Assembly: GCA_030440445.1 (NCBI GenBank)
Contig: CP098528.1
Location: 868,001 to 932,000 of the forward strand
Direction of reading: 5' to 3'
Length of the DNA stretch: 64,000 bases
DNA from: Halomonas sp. KG2
GTDB taxonomy: Bacteria > Pseudomonadota > Gammaproteobacteria > Pseudomonadales > Halomonadaceae
Shown here: positions 1 to 8,192 of the stretch, piece by piece
Numbering within the stretch: position 1 is the stretch's first letter
Layout of the letters: each line of letters starts with the position of its first letter
Translations under genes and position numbers: made by a program
Notes under the pieces: model-generated
What the model saw: the letters and a program-made list of their open reading frames with translations, nothing else
The model's database searches: none
What the model was told of the DNA's origin: nothing

Positions 1-510
1 GCGCCGTTCGCCTTGTTCCGGCCGCTTGGTCTTAGAGATATCGGACTCATCGTACTGTTCTTCTTGCTGAACGTAATCGTGACGATCGTCGTCGGCACCC
101 TGATCAACAACGTGTTCCACACCGCGGCGAATCCGGCGGGGGACATGTTGACGACGGCATCTGGGCTAGACAAGGTCCTGTTCTTTGGCTGGAGTGCTGT
201 TCAACTGTTGGGCGAAGAAATCTTTACCGTCCTGATTTTTCTCGGTAGCCTCGCGCTGCTGCACCGAGCCATGCCGCGTAAATCCGCTCTATGTCTCGCT
301 GTGCTGGTTGCGTCGATCATCTTCGGGCTGGTTCACTTGCCGACGTATCAGGGGAACATGGCGCAGGCCGTTGCGCTCATTCCGATCCGAATCGTCCTGC
401 TTTTGCCTTACCTTATCACCCGTAATATCTGGGCCTCGACCGGCACCCATATTCTGAACGACTGGACGACGTTCGGTATGGTTGTCTATGCCGGGATGCA
501 GGCGGACTGA
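1..510 (+). CDS. CPBP family intramembrane glutamic protease (5' partial)
   Basis: The reading frame is open to the left edge of the window, so the gene probably starts upstream; the first possible in-window start is a TTG at 13. The visible 169 codons encode a multi-helix membrane protein with the CPBP/Abi signature: a Glu-Glu pair in GEEIF near residue 70, FGLVHLP about 45 residues later and a HILNDW motif near the C-terminus, which in this family form the metal-free/glutamic protease site in the membrane. The usual Arg after the Glu pair (EExxxR) is not seen. Family roles include CAAX-like processing and bacteriocin self-immunity; the substrate here is unknown. The next gene begins 24 bases downstream on the same strand. 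Confidence 0.75.
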   Translation, partial: APFALFRPLGLRDIGLIVLFFLLNVIVTIVVGTLINNVFHTAANPAGDMLTTASGLDKVLFFGWSAVQLLGEEIFTVLIFLGSLALLHRAMPRKSALCLAVLVASIIFGLVHLPTYQGNMAQAVALIPIRIVLLLPYLITRNIWASTGTHILNDWTTFGMVVYAGMQAD

Positions 511-534
511 ACCCCATCAAGAAAAGGAAAACCG

Positions 535-1134
535 ATGAACATGCGATCCCTCTCGACCCTCACCTGCCTGGCGCTGGTGCCCGCTGTAGGACTGGCGCAA
601 GAGGGGCCCTCCTTCGATTGCGCGCAGGCCGAAAGTTCTGCGGAAAAACTGATCTGTGAAGACACCGAGCTGGCCGCGCTGGATCGTCGTCTGGCCGACC
701 GGTTCGCCGCCGCTGTCACTGCGGCGCAGGGTCTGGACGTGGGAGCCGATGAAACGACTGATACCCTGCGCGCCATGCAGCGCGGTTGGATCTCGGGCCG
801 GGACGAGTGCTGGAAGGAGCCCGACCTCAGGGCTTGCGTCAAGACCGAGTATTTACAACGCGAGGCCGAGCTGGTGGCTGAACTGATGCTCGAGCCGCCG
901 TCACAAACTCTCGAACTGGTCTGCGGTCAGCGGGCCCTAACTGTGGATACCTTCGCAACCGAGTTTTCCGGTATCCGAGTCGAAGAAGGCGACAGCGTTT
1001 ACATCGGGGCGCAATTCGCTGCTGATACCCCCGGTACTTACTACCTGCGTAGCGCCGGAGGGCTGGTAATGGGCGACGGGGCACCGCGTGTCAGCGATGT
1101 CTATGGCAAGGAAACGACCTGCGAGATTCGCTGA
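535..1134 (+). CDS. secreted LprI-like (DUF1311) protein, possibly a lysozyme inhibitor
   Basis: The 199-residue product has an N-terminal signal peptide (cleavage expected after GLAQ, about residue 22). Residues 28-120 carry the LprI/DUF1311 pattern: FDCAQA-SSAEKLIC, then a helical stretch with four spaced cysteines (including DECW and RACV) and repeated acidic residues. The C-terminal 75 residues begin LELVCGQR and end with a Cys, resembling the beta-barrel of MliC-type lysozyme inhibitors, though this is a weaker recognition. LprI family proteins are periplasmic and some inhibit lysozyme. An AAGGAAAACCG ribosome site precedes the ATG. Base composition is visibly more GC-rich than most of the window, as for the gene upstream. 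Confidence 0.7.
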   Translation: MNMRSLSTLTCLALVPAVGLAQEGPSFDCAQAESSAEKLICEDTELAALDRRLADRFAAAVTAAQGLDVGADETTDTLRAMQRGWISGRDECWKEPDLRACVKTEYLQREAELVAELMLEPPSQTLELVCGQRALTVDTFATEFSGIRVEEGDSVYIGAQFAADTPGTYYLRSAGGLVMGDGAPRVSDVYGKETTCEIR

Positions 1135-1253
1135 TCGGCCTCGCGTCAAACACTTGAGGGTTTCAAGAGGCCGTCTGATGACGGCCGGTACGGTTTAGTC
1201 TAAGGAGAAAGCTCAGTTCATGCCTTAGAACACAGCAGATTGGAACATTGATA

Positions 1254-1566
1254 TTAAACCTGTCGGGGGTTAAGAGGTTTTCGCCCCCAGTGCAGGTCCA
1301 GAGCATCGCGTAACACCGTGAGCTTAGCCGAGCGTTGGCGTGATGGCGGGTACAGCAAATGAAACGGATACGCTTGCGGGCGGAATTCTGCTAAGACTTC
1401 TTTGAGTTCACCTCGTGCCAATTGAGTGCTCACCACGCAGCGCAGTACTTGTATTATGCCTAAGCCTTGAAGGGCGGCGTCGACCAATGGATCGCCATGG
1501 TCAAAGCACACGTTGCCAGTCAAATGTTGATACTCAGTACTTTTTCCGTCAATGCGAAAGCGCCAT
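1254..1566 (-). pseudogene. C-terminal fragment of a LysR-type regulator
   Basis: The minus-strand frame from about 1566 to the stop at 1254 matches only the end of a LysR substrate-binding domain: WRFRIDG, GDPLVDAALQGLGIIQ, GELKEVL, FHLLYPPSRQRSAKLTVLRDAL. The winged-helix N-terminus and the first half of the effector domain are missing. Upstream of 1566 the frame continues for about 22 residues but with unrelated sequence, because it runs antisense through the DUF4357 fragment. There is no neighbouring target gene. It is a dead remnant of a regulator, cut at a clean junction. Confidence 0.75.
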
Positions 1567-1680
1567 GGAACAGCGGCAGGCGTATTGGTGGGCGGCAGCG
1601 CCAACGGTCGGCTTGCTTGGAAGGATGCTAATGGCAAAACGCTGAAGGCTATTCAGGATGTGCGCTTGGCAAACATTTAA
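1567..1680 (+). pseudogene. C-terminal fragment of a DUF4357 protein
   Basis: The plus-strand frame ending at the TAA at 1678-1680 encodes about 37 residues including GVLVGGSANGRLAWKDANG and TLKAIQ, the hallmark of DUF4357, a small domain found at the C-terminus of nuclease-associated and GIY-YIG-like proteins. No start codon or upstream part exists: the frame meets the LysR fragment at about 1566 and hits a stop at 1528-1530. The two remnants therefore abut in opposite orientation, which marks an old rearrangement junction. Confidence 0.6.
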
Positions 1681-1706
1681 GTAGGCCGTCGTTAAACTAT
1701 TTTGGC

Positions 1707-2006
1707 TCATTCAGGCAGAAAATATGAAACGATATCCATCTCTTTGTGAGGAATGCCAATGATTTCAATACATTCCTGGCCGATAAGATAAAAGATAACG
1801 TGCTGGTCCTGAGGGTAGCTGTAATAACCCTCGCTAACATCCGAGCGGTGCTTTCCCAACTGGGGATTTTCTGTGAGCCAGTGAAACCGTTTTTCAAAAT
1901 TCTTTAGATAGGTATTTCGTTGGTTCTTGCCCCATTGCCACTCCGTATAGCGGCCGATATTTTTTAAATCGTCTCTTGCCCTTGGCGTGATACGGAAGCT
2001 GAGCAT
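1707..2006 (-). CDS. RelE/ParE family toxin
   Basis: The 99-residue protein has the compact ParE fold signature: an N-terminal strand (MLSFRITPRARDDLKNIGRYT), a helical hairpin with LKNFEKRFHWLTENPQLGKHRSDV, and the C-terminal strand pair HVIFYLIGQECIEIIGIPH-KEMDI. ParE toxins inhibit DNA gyrase; RelE relatives cut mRNA, and which activity applies cannot be read here. Its ATG overlaps the stop of the upstream antitoxin by one base (TAATG), so the two are translationally coupled in one operon. The pair sits beside the rearrangement scar, which is typical of stabilising modules in variable regions. Confidence 0.85.
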   Translation of the reverse strand: MLSFRITPRARDDLKNIGRYTEWQWGKNQRNTYLKNFEKRFHWLTENPQLGKHRSDVSEGYYSYPQDQHVIFYLIGQECIEIIGIPHKEMDIVSYFLPE

Positions 2007-2254
2007 TACGTTTCACTATCCAAATCGTTGATTAATGCATCCATCGAAAAATCATCCACGAATTCACCGGTTCTTGCTTGCTCTGCACCTTGGGCCAAGT
2101 GAGTTCGAAGCGCTTCAAGTTTGCTTTTGCGCTCTTCCATTGCACGTAACGCATCACGCACAACCTCACTTGCCGAGCCGTAGCGTCCGCTAGAGACTTC
2201 GTTTCTGATAAAGACTTCCCAGTGCTCCCCTAAGCTAAGACTGGTGGTAGCCAT
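2006..2254 (-). CDS. ParD-type antitoxin (ribbon-helix-helix)
   Basis: The start chosen is the ATG at 2254, preceded by AGGAAG at a good distance, giving 82 residues; a longer frame to 2317 exists but lacks a ribosome site and adds non-family sequence. The product begins MATTSLSLGEHWEVFI and contains GRYGSASEVVRDALRAMEERK, the ribbon-helix-helix DNA-binding core of ParD/CC2985-type antitoxins, followed by an acidic tail (FVDDFSMDALINDLDSE) that would wrap the toxin. It is expected to neutralise the adjacent ParE-like toxin and to repress its own promoter, which must lie between 2255 and 2340. Confidence 0.85.
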   Translation of the reverse strand: MATTSLSLGEHWEVFIRNEVSSGRYGSASEVVRDALRAMEERKSKLEALRTHLAQGAEQARTGEFVDDFSMDALINDLDSET

Positions 2255-2341
2255 GATTTGCTTCCTATATTCAAAAGTCACAAATATGAACATAGGTATG
2301 TTTGACAAGAAAGACAAGACTCACAAGCTCTCTGACTAGCC

Positions 2342-2407
2342 TATGAGCCGAATATCAACCATAATCGGCTCATAGTATGATCTGAATAGGCGGGCAATCG
2401 GCTCATG
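2342..2407. promoter_or_regulatory. repeated ATGAGCCGA operator sites upstream of fic
   Basis: A perfect 10-bp inverted repeat (TATGAGCCGA at 2342-2351, TCGGCTCATA at 2365-2374) is followed by a third copy of the half-site, AATCGGCTCATGTAT, at 2396-2408 that overlaps the fic start codon at 2405. Three copies of one 9-bp word around a start codon look like a repressor-binding region. The Fic protein downstream has a C-terminal winged-helix domain, so autoregulation is a reasonable inference. Confidence 0.6.
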
Positions 2408-3538
2408 TATATCTGGGAACAGCGAAATTGGCCGCGTTTTGAGTGGGATGAGTCTGTTCTTCGGCCTACGTTGGATGCCTTGCGGTTACTGCAGGGCCGG
2501 GTGTTGGGTAAAACAGAGGCTGTCCACGGTCAGGCCGATTTGGATGTGGAGATGGATGCACTGATCCAGAATGCGATTCGTACCAGCGAAATCGAAGGTG
2601 AGCGCCTGGATGTTGGTTCCGTGAGGTCTTCCGTTGCGCGCCAGCTGGGTTTAGAACAGGCCGGTGTCTCCGGCAGAACAACACCGGAATCTCAAGCACT
2701 GGTCGAGCTATTGCTGCAATCCACGCATCAATTGGATGAGCCGCTTTCCCGCGAACAGTTGTGCCTCTGGCAATCCATGCTGTTTGTGCAAGGCCCCGGC
2801 GTGCTTGGCAATGTACGAGTAGGCGAGCTGCGTGGGGATCACCCCATGCAAGTGGTGTCGGGGCGTCTTGATCAACCTAATGTGCATTTTGAAGCTCCGC
2901 CCCGTGGGCAGTTGGAGACTGAGCTGGATGCCTTTATTACTTGGTTCAACCATCCGCCGCAGGGGCTTGATGGGCTGGTTCGCGCGGGCATTACCCATCT
3001 ATGGTTGATTACCTTGCACCCCTTTGATGATGGCAATGGGCGCGTCACTCGTGCAGTCACCGATCGGGCGCTCGCGCAGGCAGAGCGGCAATCGGTGCGT
3101 TTCTACTCTCTAAGTGCAGCGATCATGTCGCGTCGTAGAGCTTACTACGATTATCTCGAAAGCACTCAGAAAGGCAGCCTAGATATTACGCCGTGGTTGT
3201 TGTGGTTTCTGGATACGCTGAAAGAGGCACTCGAGCAGGCGCTGTTAAGAATCGACCGTGTGTTAATGAAAGCCACCTTCTGGCAGCGCCATGCCACTAC
3301 CGTGCTGAACGAACGGCAAATCAAGGTGCTGAACCGCTTATTGGATACAGTAGGGGAAGAGTTTGAGCAGGGCATCAATGCTCGTAAGTACCAATCGTTG
3401 GCCAAAGTGAGTAAAGCCACCGCAACGCGGGATTTGGCCGAGCTGCTGGAAAAAGGCTGCCTTTCCAAGCTTCCCGGCGGTGGGCGCAGTACGCGCTATA
3501 CGGTGTTACTTAGGCAAGCTTATGAAGGCACGCAGTAA
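2405..3538 (+). CDS. Fic family protein with N-terminal DUF4172 and C-terminal winged helix
   Basis: The 377-residue protein is a probable AMP-transferase. Residues 1-80 match DUF4172 (IWEQRNWPRFEWD) and include TSEIEG at 60-65, the inhibitory (S/T)xxxE(G/N) motif placed N-terminal to the catalytic core, which makes it a class II Fic enzyme held in check by its own helix. The catalytic loop HPFDDGNGR is at 206-214, intact for His and the phosphate-binding loop. Residues 300-377 resemble a winged-helix DNA-binding domain (NARKYQSLAKVSKATATRDLAELLEKG). Target proteins are unknown. The start codon lies inside a repeated operator word, suggesting the protein controls its own expression. Confidence 0.9.
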   Translation: MYIWEQRNWPRFEWDESVLRPTLDALRLLQGRVLGKTEAVHGQADLDVEMDALIQNAIRTSEIEGERLDVGSVRSSVARQLGLEQAGVSGRTTPESQALVELLLQSTHQLDEPLSREQLCLWQSMLFVQGPGVLGNVRVGELRGDHPMQVVSGRLDQPNVHFEAPPRGQLETELDAFITWFNHPPQGLDGLVRAGITHLWLITLHPFDDGNGRVTRAVTDRALAQAERQSVRFYSLSAAIMSRRRAYYDYLESTQKGSLDITPWLLWFLDTLKEALEQALLRIDRVLMKATFWQRHATTVLNERQIKVLNRLLDTVGEEFEQGINARKYQSLAKVSKATATRDLAELLEKGCLSKLPGGGRSTRYTVLLRQAYEGTQ

Positions 3539-3684
3539 GTAGTGGACTTTGTCAGTGAGGCCATATCGCTTGCAATGAAAATCGACCTATAGCAAGTGAA
3601 TGCTTTTGCCTCAAGGCACTTTGAAGGTAACTCACCCGCTGTATGCTTTACTATCTGCACCTGTTATTCACGGAGGAAGCATCC

Positions 3685-4635
3685 ATGGCCATAGGCGGCT
3701 TGATAGGATTACTGGATGACATTGCCGCATTGGCGAAGTTGACCGCAGCATCACTGGACGATGTGAGTGCCGCCGCAGGGCGTGCGACGGCGAAGGCGGC
3801 CGGGGTGGTGGTCGATGATACGGCGGTGACGCCGCAATATTTGCAGGGGGTGACAGCGGAGCGTGAGCTGGCGATTGTGAAGCAGATCGCGCTGGGGTCG
3901 ATCCGCAATAAGCTGATTTTTATCCTGCCGGTGGCGCTGCTGCTGAATTACTTTCTGCCCGCGCTACTGCCGATCATCCTGATGGTGGGCGGCACTTACC
4001 TAGCCTTTGAAGGCGCGGAGAAGGTCTGGCATAAGCTATCCGGTCAGCATGACGACGAAAAACCAGCGGTAGAGAAGGGGCCGGAAGCCGAGAAAAAGAT
4101 CGTGAGTGGTGCCGTTCGCACCGACCTGATTCTGTCTGCTGAAATCATGGTAATCGCGCTTGCCACGGTCTCCCATCAGGGATTCTGGTCACAGATGGCG
4201 AGCCTGGTGGTGGTGGCGTTTGTTATCACGCTGCTGGTGTATGGCGTGGTGGCGCTGTTGGTCAAGATGGATGATATCGGCCTGAAACTTGCCCAGCGGA
4301 ATAATTCGGGAATTCAGGCCTTGGGCCGTGGGCTGGTGACGGCCATGCCCAAGGTGCTAGCGACCATCTCGGCCGTGGGCACCGTCGCCATGCTCTGGGT
4401 AGGTGGGCATATTCTGATGGCCAATCTGGGTGCCGATGGAACGGGTTGGTTCAACGCGCCCTATGCGTGGGTACACCATGTCGAGCACGGCATTGCCGAG
4501 GCAACCGGTGCCTTGGGCGGTTTGCTGGGCTGGAGTTTCAATACGCTGTGTTCTGCGGTGATTGGCTTGCTGGTAGGCTCAGTAGTGGTGGGTGTGTTGC
4601 ACCTTATGCCGACTAAAAAGGTACACGCCGACTAG
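3685..4635 (+). CDS. DUF808 family inner-membrane protein (YedI-like)
   Basis: The start at 3685 is chosen because GGAGGA stands just upstream and the product then begins MAIGGLIGLLDDIAALAKL, the usual DUF808 N-terminus; an earlier in-frame ATG at 3643 has no such support. The 316-residue protein has the family features: an N-terminal amphipathic Ala-rich region with DDVSAAAGRATAKAAGVVVDD, SIRNKLIFILPVALLLNYF, a long loop after GAEKVWHKL, and further hydrophobic segments. Several helices are predicted by eye. Function of the family is unknown. It has no obvious operon partner here. Confidence 0.9.
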   Translation: MAIGGLIGLLDDIAALAKLTAASLDDVSAAAGRATAKAAGVVVDDTAVTPQYLQGVTAERELAIVKQIALGSIRNKLIFILPVALLLNYFLPALLPIILMVGGTYLAFEGAEKVWHKLSGQHDDEKPAVEKGPEAEKKIVSGAVRTDLILSAEIMVIALATVSHQGFWSQMASLVVVAFVITLLVYGVVALLVKMDDIGLKLAQRNNSGIQALGRGLVTAMPKVLATISAVGTVAMLWVGGHILMANLGADGTGWFNAPYAWVHHVEHGIAEATGALGGLLGWSFNTLCSAVIGLLVGSVVVGVLHLMPTKKVHAD

Positions 4636-4718
4636 GCGCCTGCCATCATGATCGGCACGCTCGAAGTGACAATCGAAGTGAGAAAGCTAGTGGCGGTGAT
4701 GGTGGGCGAGCTAACGGC

Positions 4719-4750
4719 TCAGGCCATTCATTTTGGAACGAATGGCCTGA
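4719..4750. terminator. inverted repeat between convergent genes
   Basis: An 11-bp perfect inverted repeat (TCAGGCCATTC at 4719-4729, GAATGGCCTGA at 4740-4750) with a 10-base loop lies between the DUF808 gene and the convergent exporter gene. Its position suits a bidirectional terminator, but there is no clear U-tract on either side. Confidence 0.45.
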
Positions 4751-4818
4751 AAAGATAAGCAGTACTTCAGAGAGAATTACCGCAAACCTGCATTGGCGTT
4801 AGGGCTGATTGAATCAAC

Positions 4819-6018
4819 CTACCTCTGCTGTTTATATCGCGCTAGTCCTATAAGCATAGCGAGTGTCATCGCTGCCATGCCGCCAGTATAGGCGATAAGT
4901 GGCCAAGCGCTGCTTCCATCAAGTGCTATCACTGCCCCTGTGCCTATCACACCGACGATAAGGCTCTGAACGCAGAAGTGCAGGGCAACAGCAGTACCTG
5001 CCATCTCGCTGAATTCATGAAGCGCACCATTGGCTGTCACCGATGTTGTGAACACGATACCGACCGCAACCAGCCACATGGGTGACACGAAAGACCAGAT
5101 GCTGGGTGTCAGGAAGATCTCGCCCACCCCAAGCAAGATCGCACTGAAAAGTAGCATTAGCATGCCACGAGCCACGCAGCCAGGGATTCCCCAGCGTGCC
5201 ACGAAGCGCTTGGCGAAGCGTGTTGTGGCAATCATCACGATAGCTACCGTGGCGAAGGCAACGCTAAAACCCAGTTCAGAGAAGCCAGCCCCTTCGATGA
5301 GTACCCGTGGGGCGGTAGAAAAGAACACAAAGAAAGCCCCCATCGCAGTGCCAAAAGCCAGCGTATAAACCCAGAAGCAAGGGCTCTTAAGCACTAAGCT
5401 AAAATCGGCTCTGCTGGAGTGTTCTCTGCTTTTTCGTGTCTCATGCCATTTTGGTAATACGAAGGGGAGCGCTATGAGTGCAGAGAAACAAAGGGCAAGA
5501 AATATGCCTTCCCAGCCGAAATAACGCGCAATTAAGGCTCCTGCAATGGGGCCGAACGCGGGAACGAAAGCCAACATCGCGTTCATTAAGCTGTAGATAA
5601 CTGCGCTCTCGGGGGTATCTGCATAAACGTCGCGCACCGTTGCGAAAACGGCCACTAGCATCGCGGCCGCCCCAGCAGCCTGTACTAGTCGTAGTAAAAC
5701 GAAAAGCCAAGCTGACGTGGTAACCGCGAGTGCCAATGAAGTTGCAGCGAATACGAATACCCCGCCAATCAGAATCGGGCGCCGACCAAAGCGGTCTGAA
5801 AGCGGCCCGAATATAATCTGACCGACGCCAAGCATAATCATGTAGAGGGTAAGCGTTAGCTGAACTGCCTCGGGCGTTGTGCCGAGAATCGCTGGCATAG
5901 CGGGCACAATCGGCAGGTAAATGTCCATGCCGAGAGACGCGAGAATATTAAAGGGAGCCAGCAAAACCAGCGCTACCGGCAGGCTGTAAGTCCACAGCCG
6001 AGGATGTTTAATAGGCAC
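4819..6018 (-). CDS. CmlA/FloR-type chloramphenicol efflux MFS transporter
   Basis: The product is a 12-helix drug:H+ antiporter of the DHA1 class. Sequence recalls CmlA closely across its length: SLGMDIYLPIVPAMP near residue 30, AVQLTLTLYMIMLGVGQIIFGPLSDRFGRRP (motif A), LRLVQAAGAAAMLVAVFATVRDVYA (motif C region), MGAFFVFFSTAPRVL, and APMWL/NGALHEF-like segments. A GTG at 6018 with CGGAG eight bases upstream is preferred over the TTG at 6036. CmlA/FloR relatives export phenicols; whether this housekeeping-looking copy does so is inferred. It is transcribed toward the DUF808 gene, with an AraC-family gene upstream in the same direction but 250 bases away. Confidence 0.85.
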   Translation of the reverse strand: MPIKHPRLWTYSLPVALVLLAPFNILASLGMDIYLPIVPAMPAILGTTPEAVQLTLTLYMIMLGVGQIIFGPLSDRFGRRPILIGGVFVFAATSLALAVTTSAWLFVLLRLVQAAGAAAMLVAVFATVRDVYADTPESAVIYSLMNAMLAFVPAFGPIAGALIARYFGWEGIFLALCFSALIALPFVLPKWHETRKSREHSSRADFSLVLKSPCFWVYTLAFGTAMGAFFVFFSTAPRVLIEGAGFSELGFSVAFATVAIVMIATTRFAKRFVARWGIPGCVARGMLMLLFSAILLGVGEIFLTPSIWSFVSPMWLVAVGIVFTTSVTANGALHEFSEMAGTAVALHFCVQSLIVGVIGTGAVIALDGSSAWPLIAYTGGMAAMTLAMLIGLARYKQQR

Positions 6019-6221
6019 GATAAAATCTCCGCGCAAATAAGATGATTTGGCGGCGGCCTACATGTAAGGAAGTGGTTTAAGCAGGCTGCCGCAACAACGA
6101 GAAAGCAGTGTTGCTGCGGCTTAGTGGTCTGACTTTTTTGAATCCATATATCGGTGCTTCATGACTGGCTTAACGACATTAACAGCTTAACAGGAATAAG
6201 CAGCGCAGGGCTATTTCATCC

Positions 6222-6252
6222 TTGAGCCGAATAAAAAGCCTATTCGGCTCAA
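6222..6252. terminator. 12-bp inverted repeat downstream of the AraC gene
   Basis: TTGAGCCGAATA (6222-6233) and TATTCGGCTCAA (6241-6252) form a perfect 12-bp hairpin with a 7-base loop, 17 bases past the stop of the minus-strand AraC-family gene and upstream of the exporter. It may terminate the AraC transcript. It also shares the 11-base word TGAGCCGAATA with the operator region before the fic gene, so a protein-binding role is an alternative. Confidence 0.45.
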
Positions 6253-6269
6253 TTTGTGATCCGAATATA

Positions 6270-7061
6270 TCATTTTAAGGCACCGTCCTCTTTTAACGCC
6301 TCCCGAACGAAAGCGCTGGGCGATTGGCCGAGCACCTTGCGAAACATGCTGGAGAAAGCGGCTGGGCTGTCGTAGCCGAGTTCCAGCGCGGTTTGGGTAA
6401 CGGAACTGCCGGACAGTAGCCTGGGAATAGCCGCCATCAGGCAGGCCTGTTGGCGCCATACGCCAAAGGAGAGCCCGGTTTGTTGACGGAACAGGCGGTT
6501 GAAGGTGCGCTGACTGCAATGCAACTGCCGGGCCCATTCATCAGGCGGCGTGTGAATGTTTGGTTGGCCGAGAAACGCTCTGCACAGGTTGGCGAGTGGA
6601 ATATCGTGGGGCAGGGGCGCAAACAGCGGCAAGGCCTGAGCCCGTTCCAGTTCGTATAGAAATAGTTGCGCCAGGGCACCATCGCGGCCGTTTTCGTCAT
6701 AGCGCGCGGGGATGTGGGCGGAAGCCAGCAGTAGGTGGTGCAGGAGAGGCGTCACGACCAGCACCTCGCAGCTGGGCGAAGCGCGTGGCGCGACGTGGGG
6801 CTCGATATACAGGCTTCGGGTGCTCACTCCATTCATACGCACCTGATGGCGCTTGCCCGCAGGCAGCCAGACGCCGCTGTAGGGTGGCACCATCCAGGTG
6901 CCGTCATCCGTATTGACTTCCATCACGCCGCTCATGCCATAGAGAAACTGGGCACGCCGATGGGTATGGAAATCGAGGAGGGTGCCGGGGCGGTAATCAG
7001 TACCGATGGCCACTATGGGCCGTGCCACATGATCCACATCTGAAAGAGGCGTATTGAGCAT
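6270..7061 (-). CDS. AraC family transcriptional regulator with N-terminal cupin
   Basis: The 263-residue form starting at the ATG at 7061 (AGG upstream) is preferred to a TTG at 7118. Residues 15-100 form a cupin-like sensor (LLDFHTHRRAQFLYGMSGVMEV, then VPPYSGVWLPAGKRHQVRM). The C-terminal 100 residues hold two helix-turn-helix motifs of the AraC/XylS type: DEWARQLHCSQRTFNRLFRQQTGLSFGVWRQQ and VTQTALELGYDSPAAFSSMFRKVLGQSPSAF. Such proteins with HTHRRAQ cupins commonly control a divergent transporter gene, and the TauE-type permease gene starts about 110 bases away on the opposite strand, so it is the probable target. Confidence 0.9.
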   Translation of the reverse strand: MLNTPLSDVDHVARPIVAIGTDYRPGTLLDFHTHRRAQFLYGMSGVMEVNTDDGTWMVPPYSGVWLPAGKRHQVRMNGVSTRSLYIEPHVAPRASPSCEVLVVTPLLHHLLLASAHIPARYDENGRDGALAQLFLYELERAQALPLFAPLPHDIPLANLCRAFLGQPNIHTPPDEWARQLHCSQRTFNRLFRQQTGLSFGVWRQQACLMAAIPRLLSGSSVTQTALELGYDSPAAFSSMFRKVLGQSPSAFVREALKEDGALK

Positions 7062-7168
7062 TAGCGTGAACCTGGCTGAAACGCGTTGATGGTTGTCCGA
7101 ATGACGAATGTCGGCCAATCCTCGCCAGCATATAGTGCCTGCTGTTTCGTTTCATCAGGAGAGTGCCG

Positions 7169-7978
7169 GTGTATAGCGTATTGCTTCTTTGTGGCGGGTT
7201 GGCCGGAGTGACCACCGTGTTGTTCGGTTTCGGCGGTGGGTTTGTGGTGGTTCCTTTGCTGTATACCCTGCTGATGGCCGTCCATGGGCTGGATAGTGGC
7301 ATCGGTCAGGCGGCTATGCATATCGCGGTGGCTACCTCGACGGCGTTGATGGTCTTTGCTGCTTCACTGTCTACATGGCGTCACCATCAACTGCAGACTG
7401 TGCCGTGGCATCTGGTGCGTCCGTTGGTGGGCTATATCGCCATTGGGGCTGTGCTGGGCGCGGCGGCGGCCGTGTTGTTAAGTGGCGAGTGGGTGCGCTG
7501 GGCATTTATAGGCTATTTGGCCCTCACGATTATGGATGCCGTGCTGCGGCCCGGTTTTCTGCATCAAGCGGAGAGCGAGGTGCGCCCTATGGGGCGTGGG
7601 GTAACGGCGATGACAGGGACATTGATTGGCGCGGTGGCCGCCTTGCTGGGTGTTGGCGGCAGTGTGATGACCGTACCGCTCATGCGCCGTAGAGGCGCGA
7701 GCATGACGGCAGCCACCGCCATGGCCAACCCGTTATCGTTGCCCATGGCGGTAAGTGGCACCGCGACGTATGTGTTGCTGTCGGCAAATCACCCCGCGCT
7801 GGGGGACTGGTATGCCGGTTATGTGGATCTGCGCGCCTTGCTGGTACTCGCAGTGGGCTCATGGCTCGGCATCCGACTGGCATCGACTTGGATCGGGCGT
7901 ATCCCTGAGCGTATTCATGCCAGGGTATACCTGCTACTGCTGACCATGGTGCTGGTGGTGATGATTTTTGTGAGTTGA
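7169..7978 (+). CDS. TauE/SafE family sulfite exporter-like permease
   Basis: The 269-residue membrane protein carries the two internally repeated TauE/SafE (DUF81) signatures: GGLAGVTTVLFGFGGGFVVVPLL at the N-terminus and GAVAALLGVGGSVMTVPLMRRRG in the middle, each followed by hydrophobic helices. The GTG at 7169 is chosen because AGGAG lies seven bases upstream; a GTG at 7163 is too close. The family moves sulfur-containing or organic anions across the inner membrane; the substrate cannot be deduced. It is divergent from the AraC-family gene, which likely regulates it. Confidence 0.88.
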   Translation: MYSVLLLCGGLAGVTTVLFGFGGGFVVVPLLYTLLMAVHGLDSGIGQAAMHIAVATSTALMVFAASLSTWRHHQLQTVPWHLVRPLVGYIAIGAVLGAAAAVLLSGEWVRWAFIGYLALTIMDAVLRPGFLHQAESEVRPMGRGVTAMTGTLIGAVAALLGVGGSVMTVPLMRRRGASMTAATAMANPLSLPMAVSGTATYVLLSANHPALGDWYAGYVDLRALLVLAVGSWLGIRLASTWIGRIPERIHARVYLLLLTMVLVVMIFVS

Positions 7979-8192
7979 AACGCCCAGATTTACTTGGCAG
8001 AATCATGGCGATATTTTGCTGTATAAATAAACAGCTTTTGTGGTAAGTTTTACTTAATCTCTGATTGTGGGCGCGCTTGAATCTCTCTTTTAGTATGGAA
8101 AGGTGACTACTGCCGTATTGAGTGCTGCTTGCTTGGGAGGTGCTTGTTTTAAAGACATAAAGCGTTTGATGTAAACCAGGGAGGCAGCACTC

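Noticed and set aside
2255..2340. imperfect palindrome around ACATAGGTATGT as a ParD operator
   Set aside because: The symmetry is incomplete and may be chance; only a promoter for the toxin-antitoxin pair can be assumed here.
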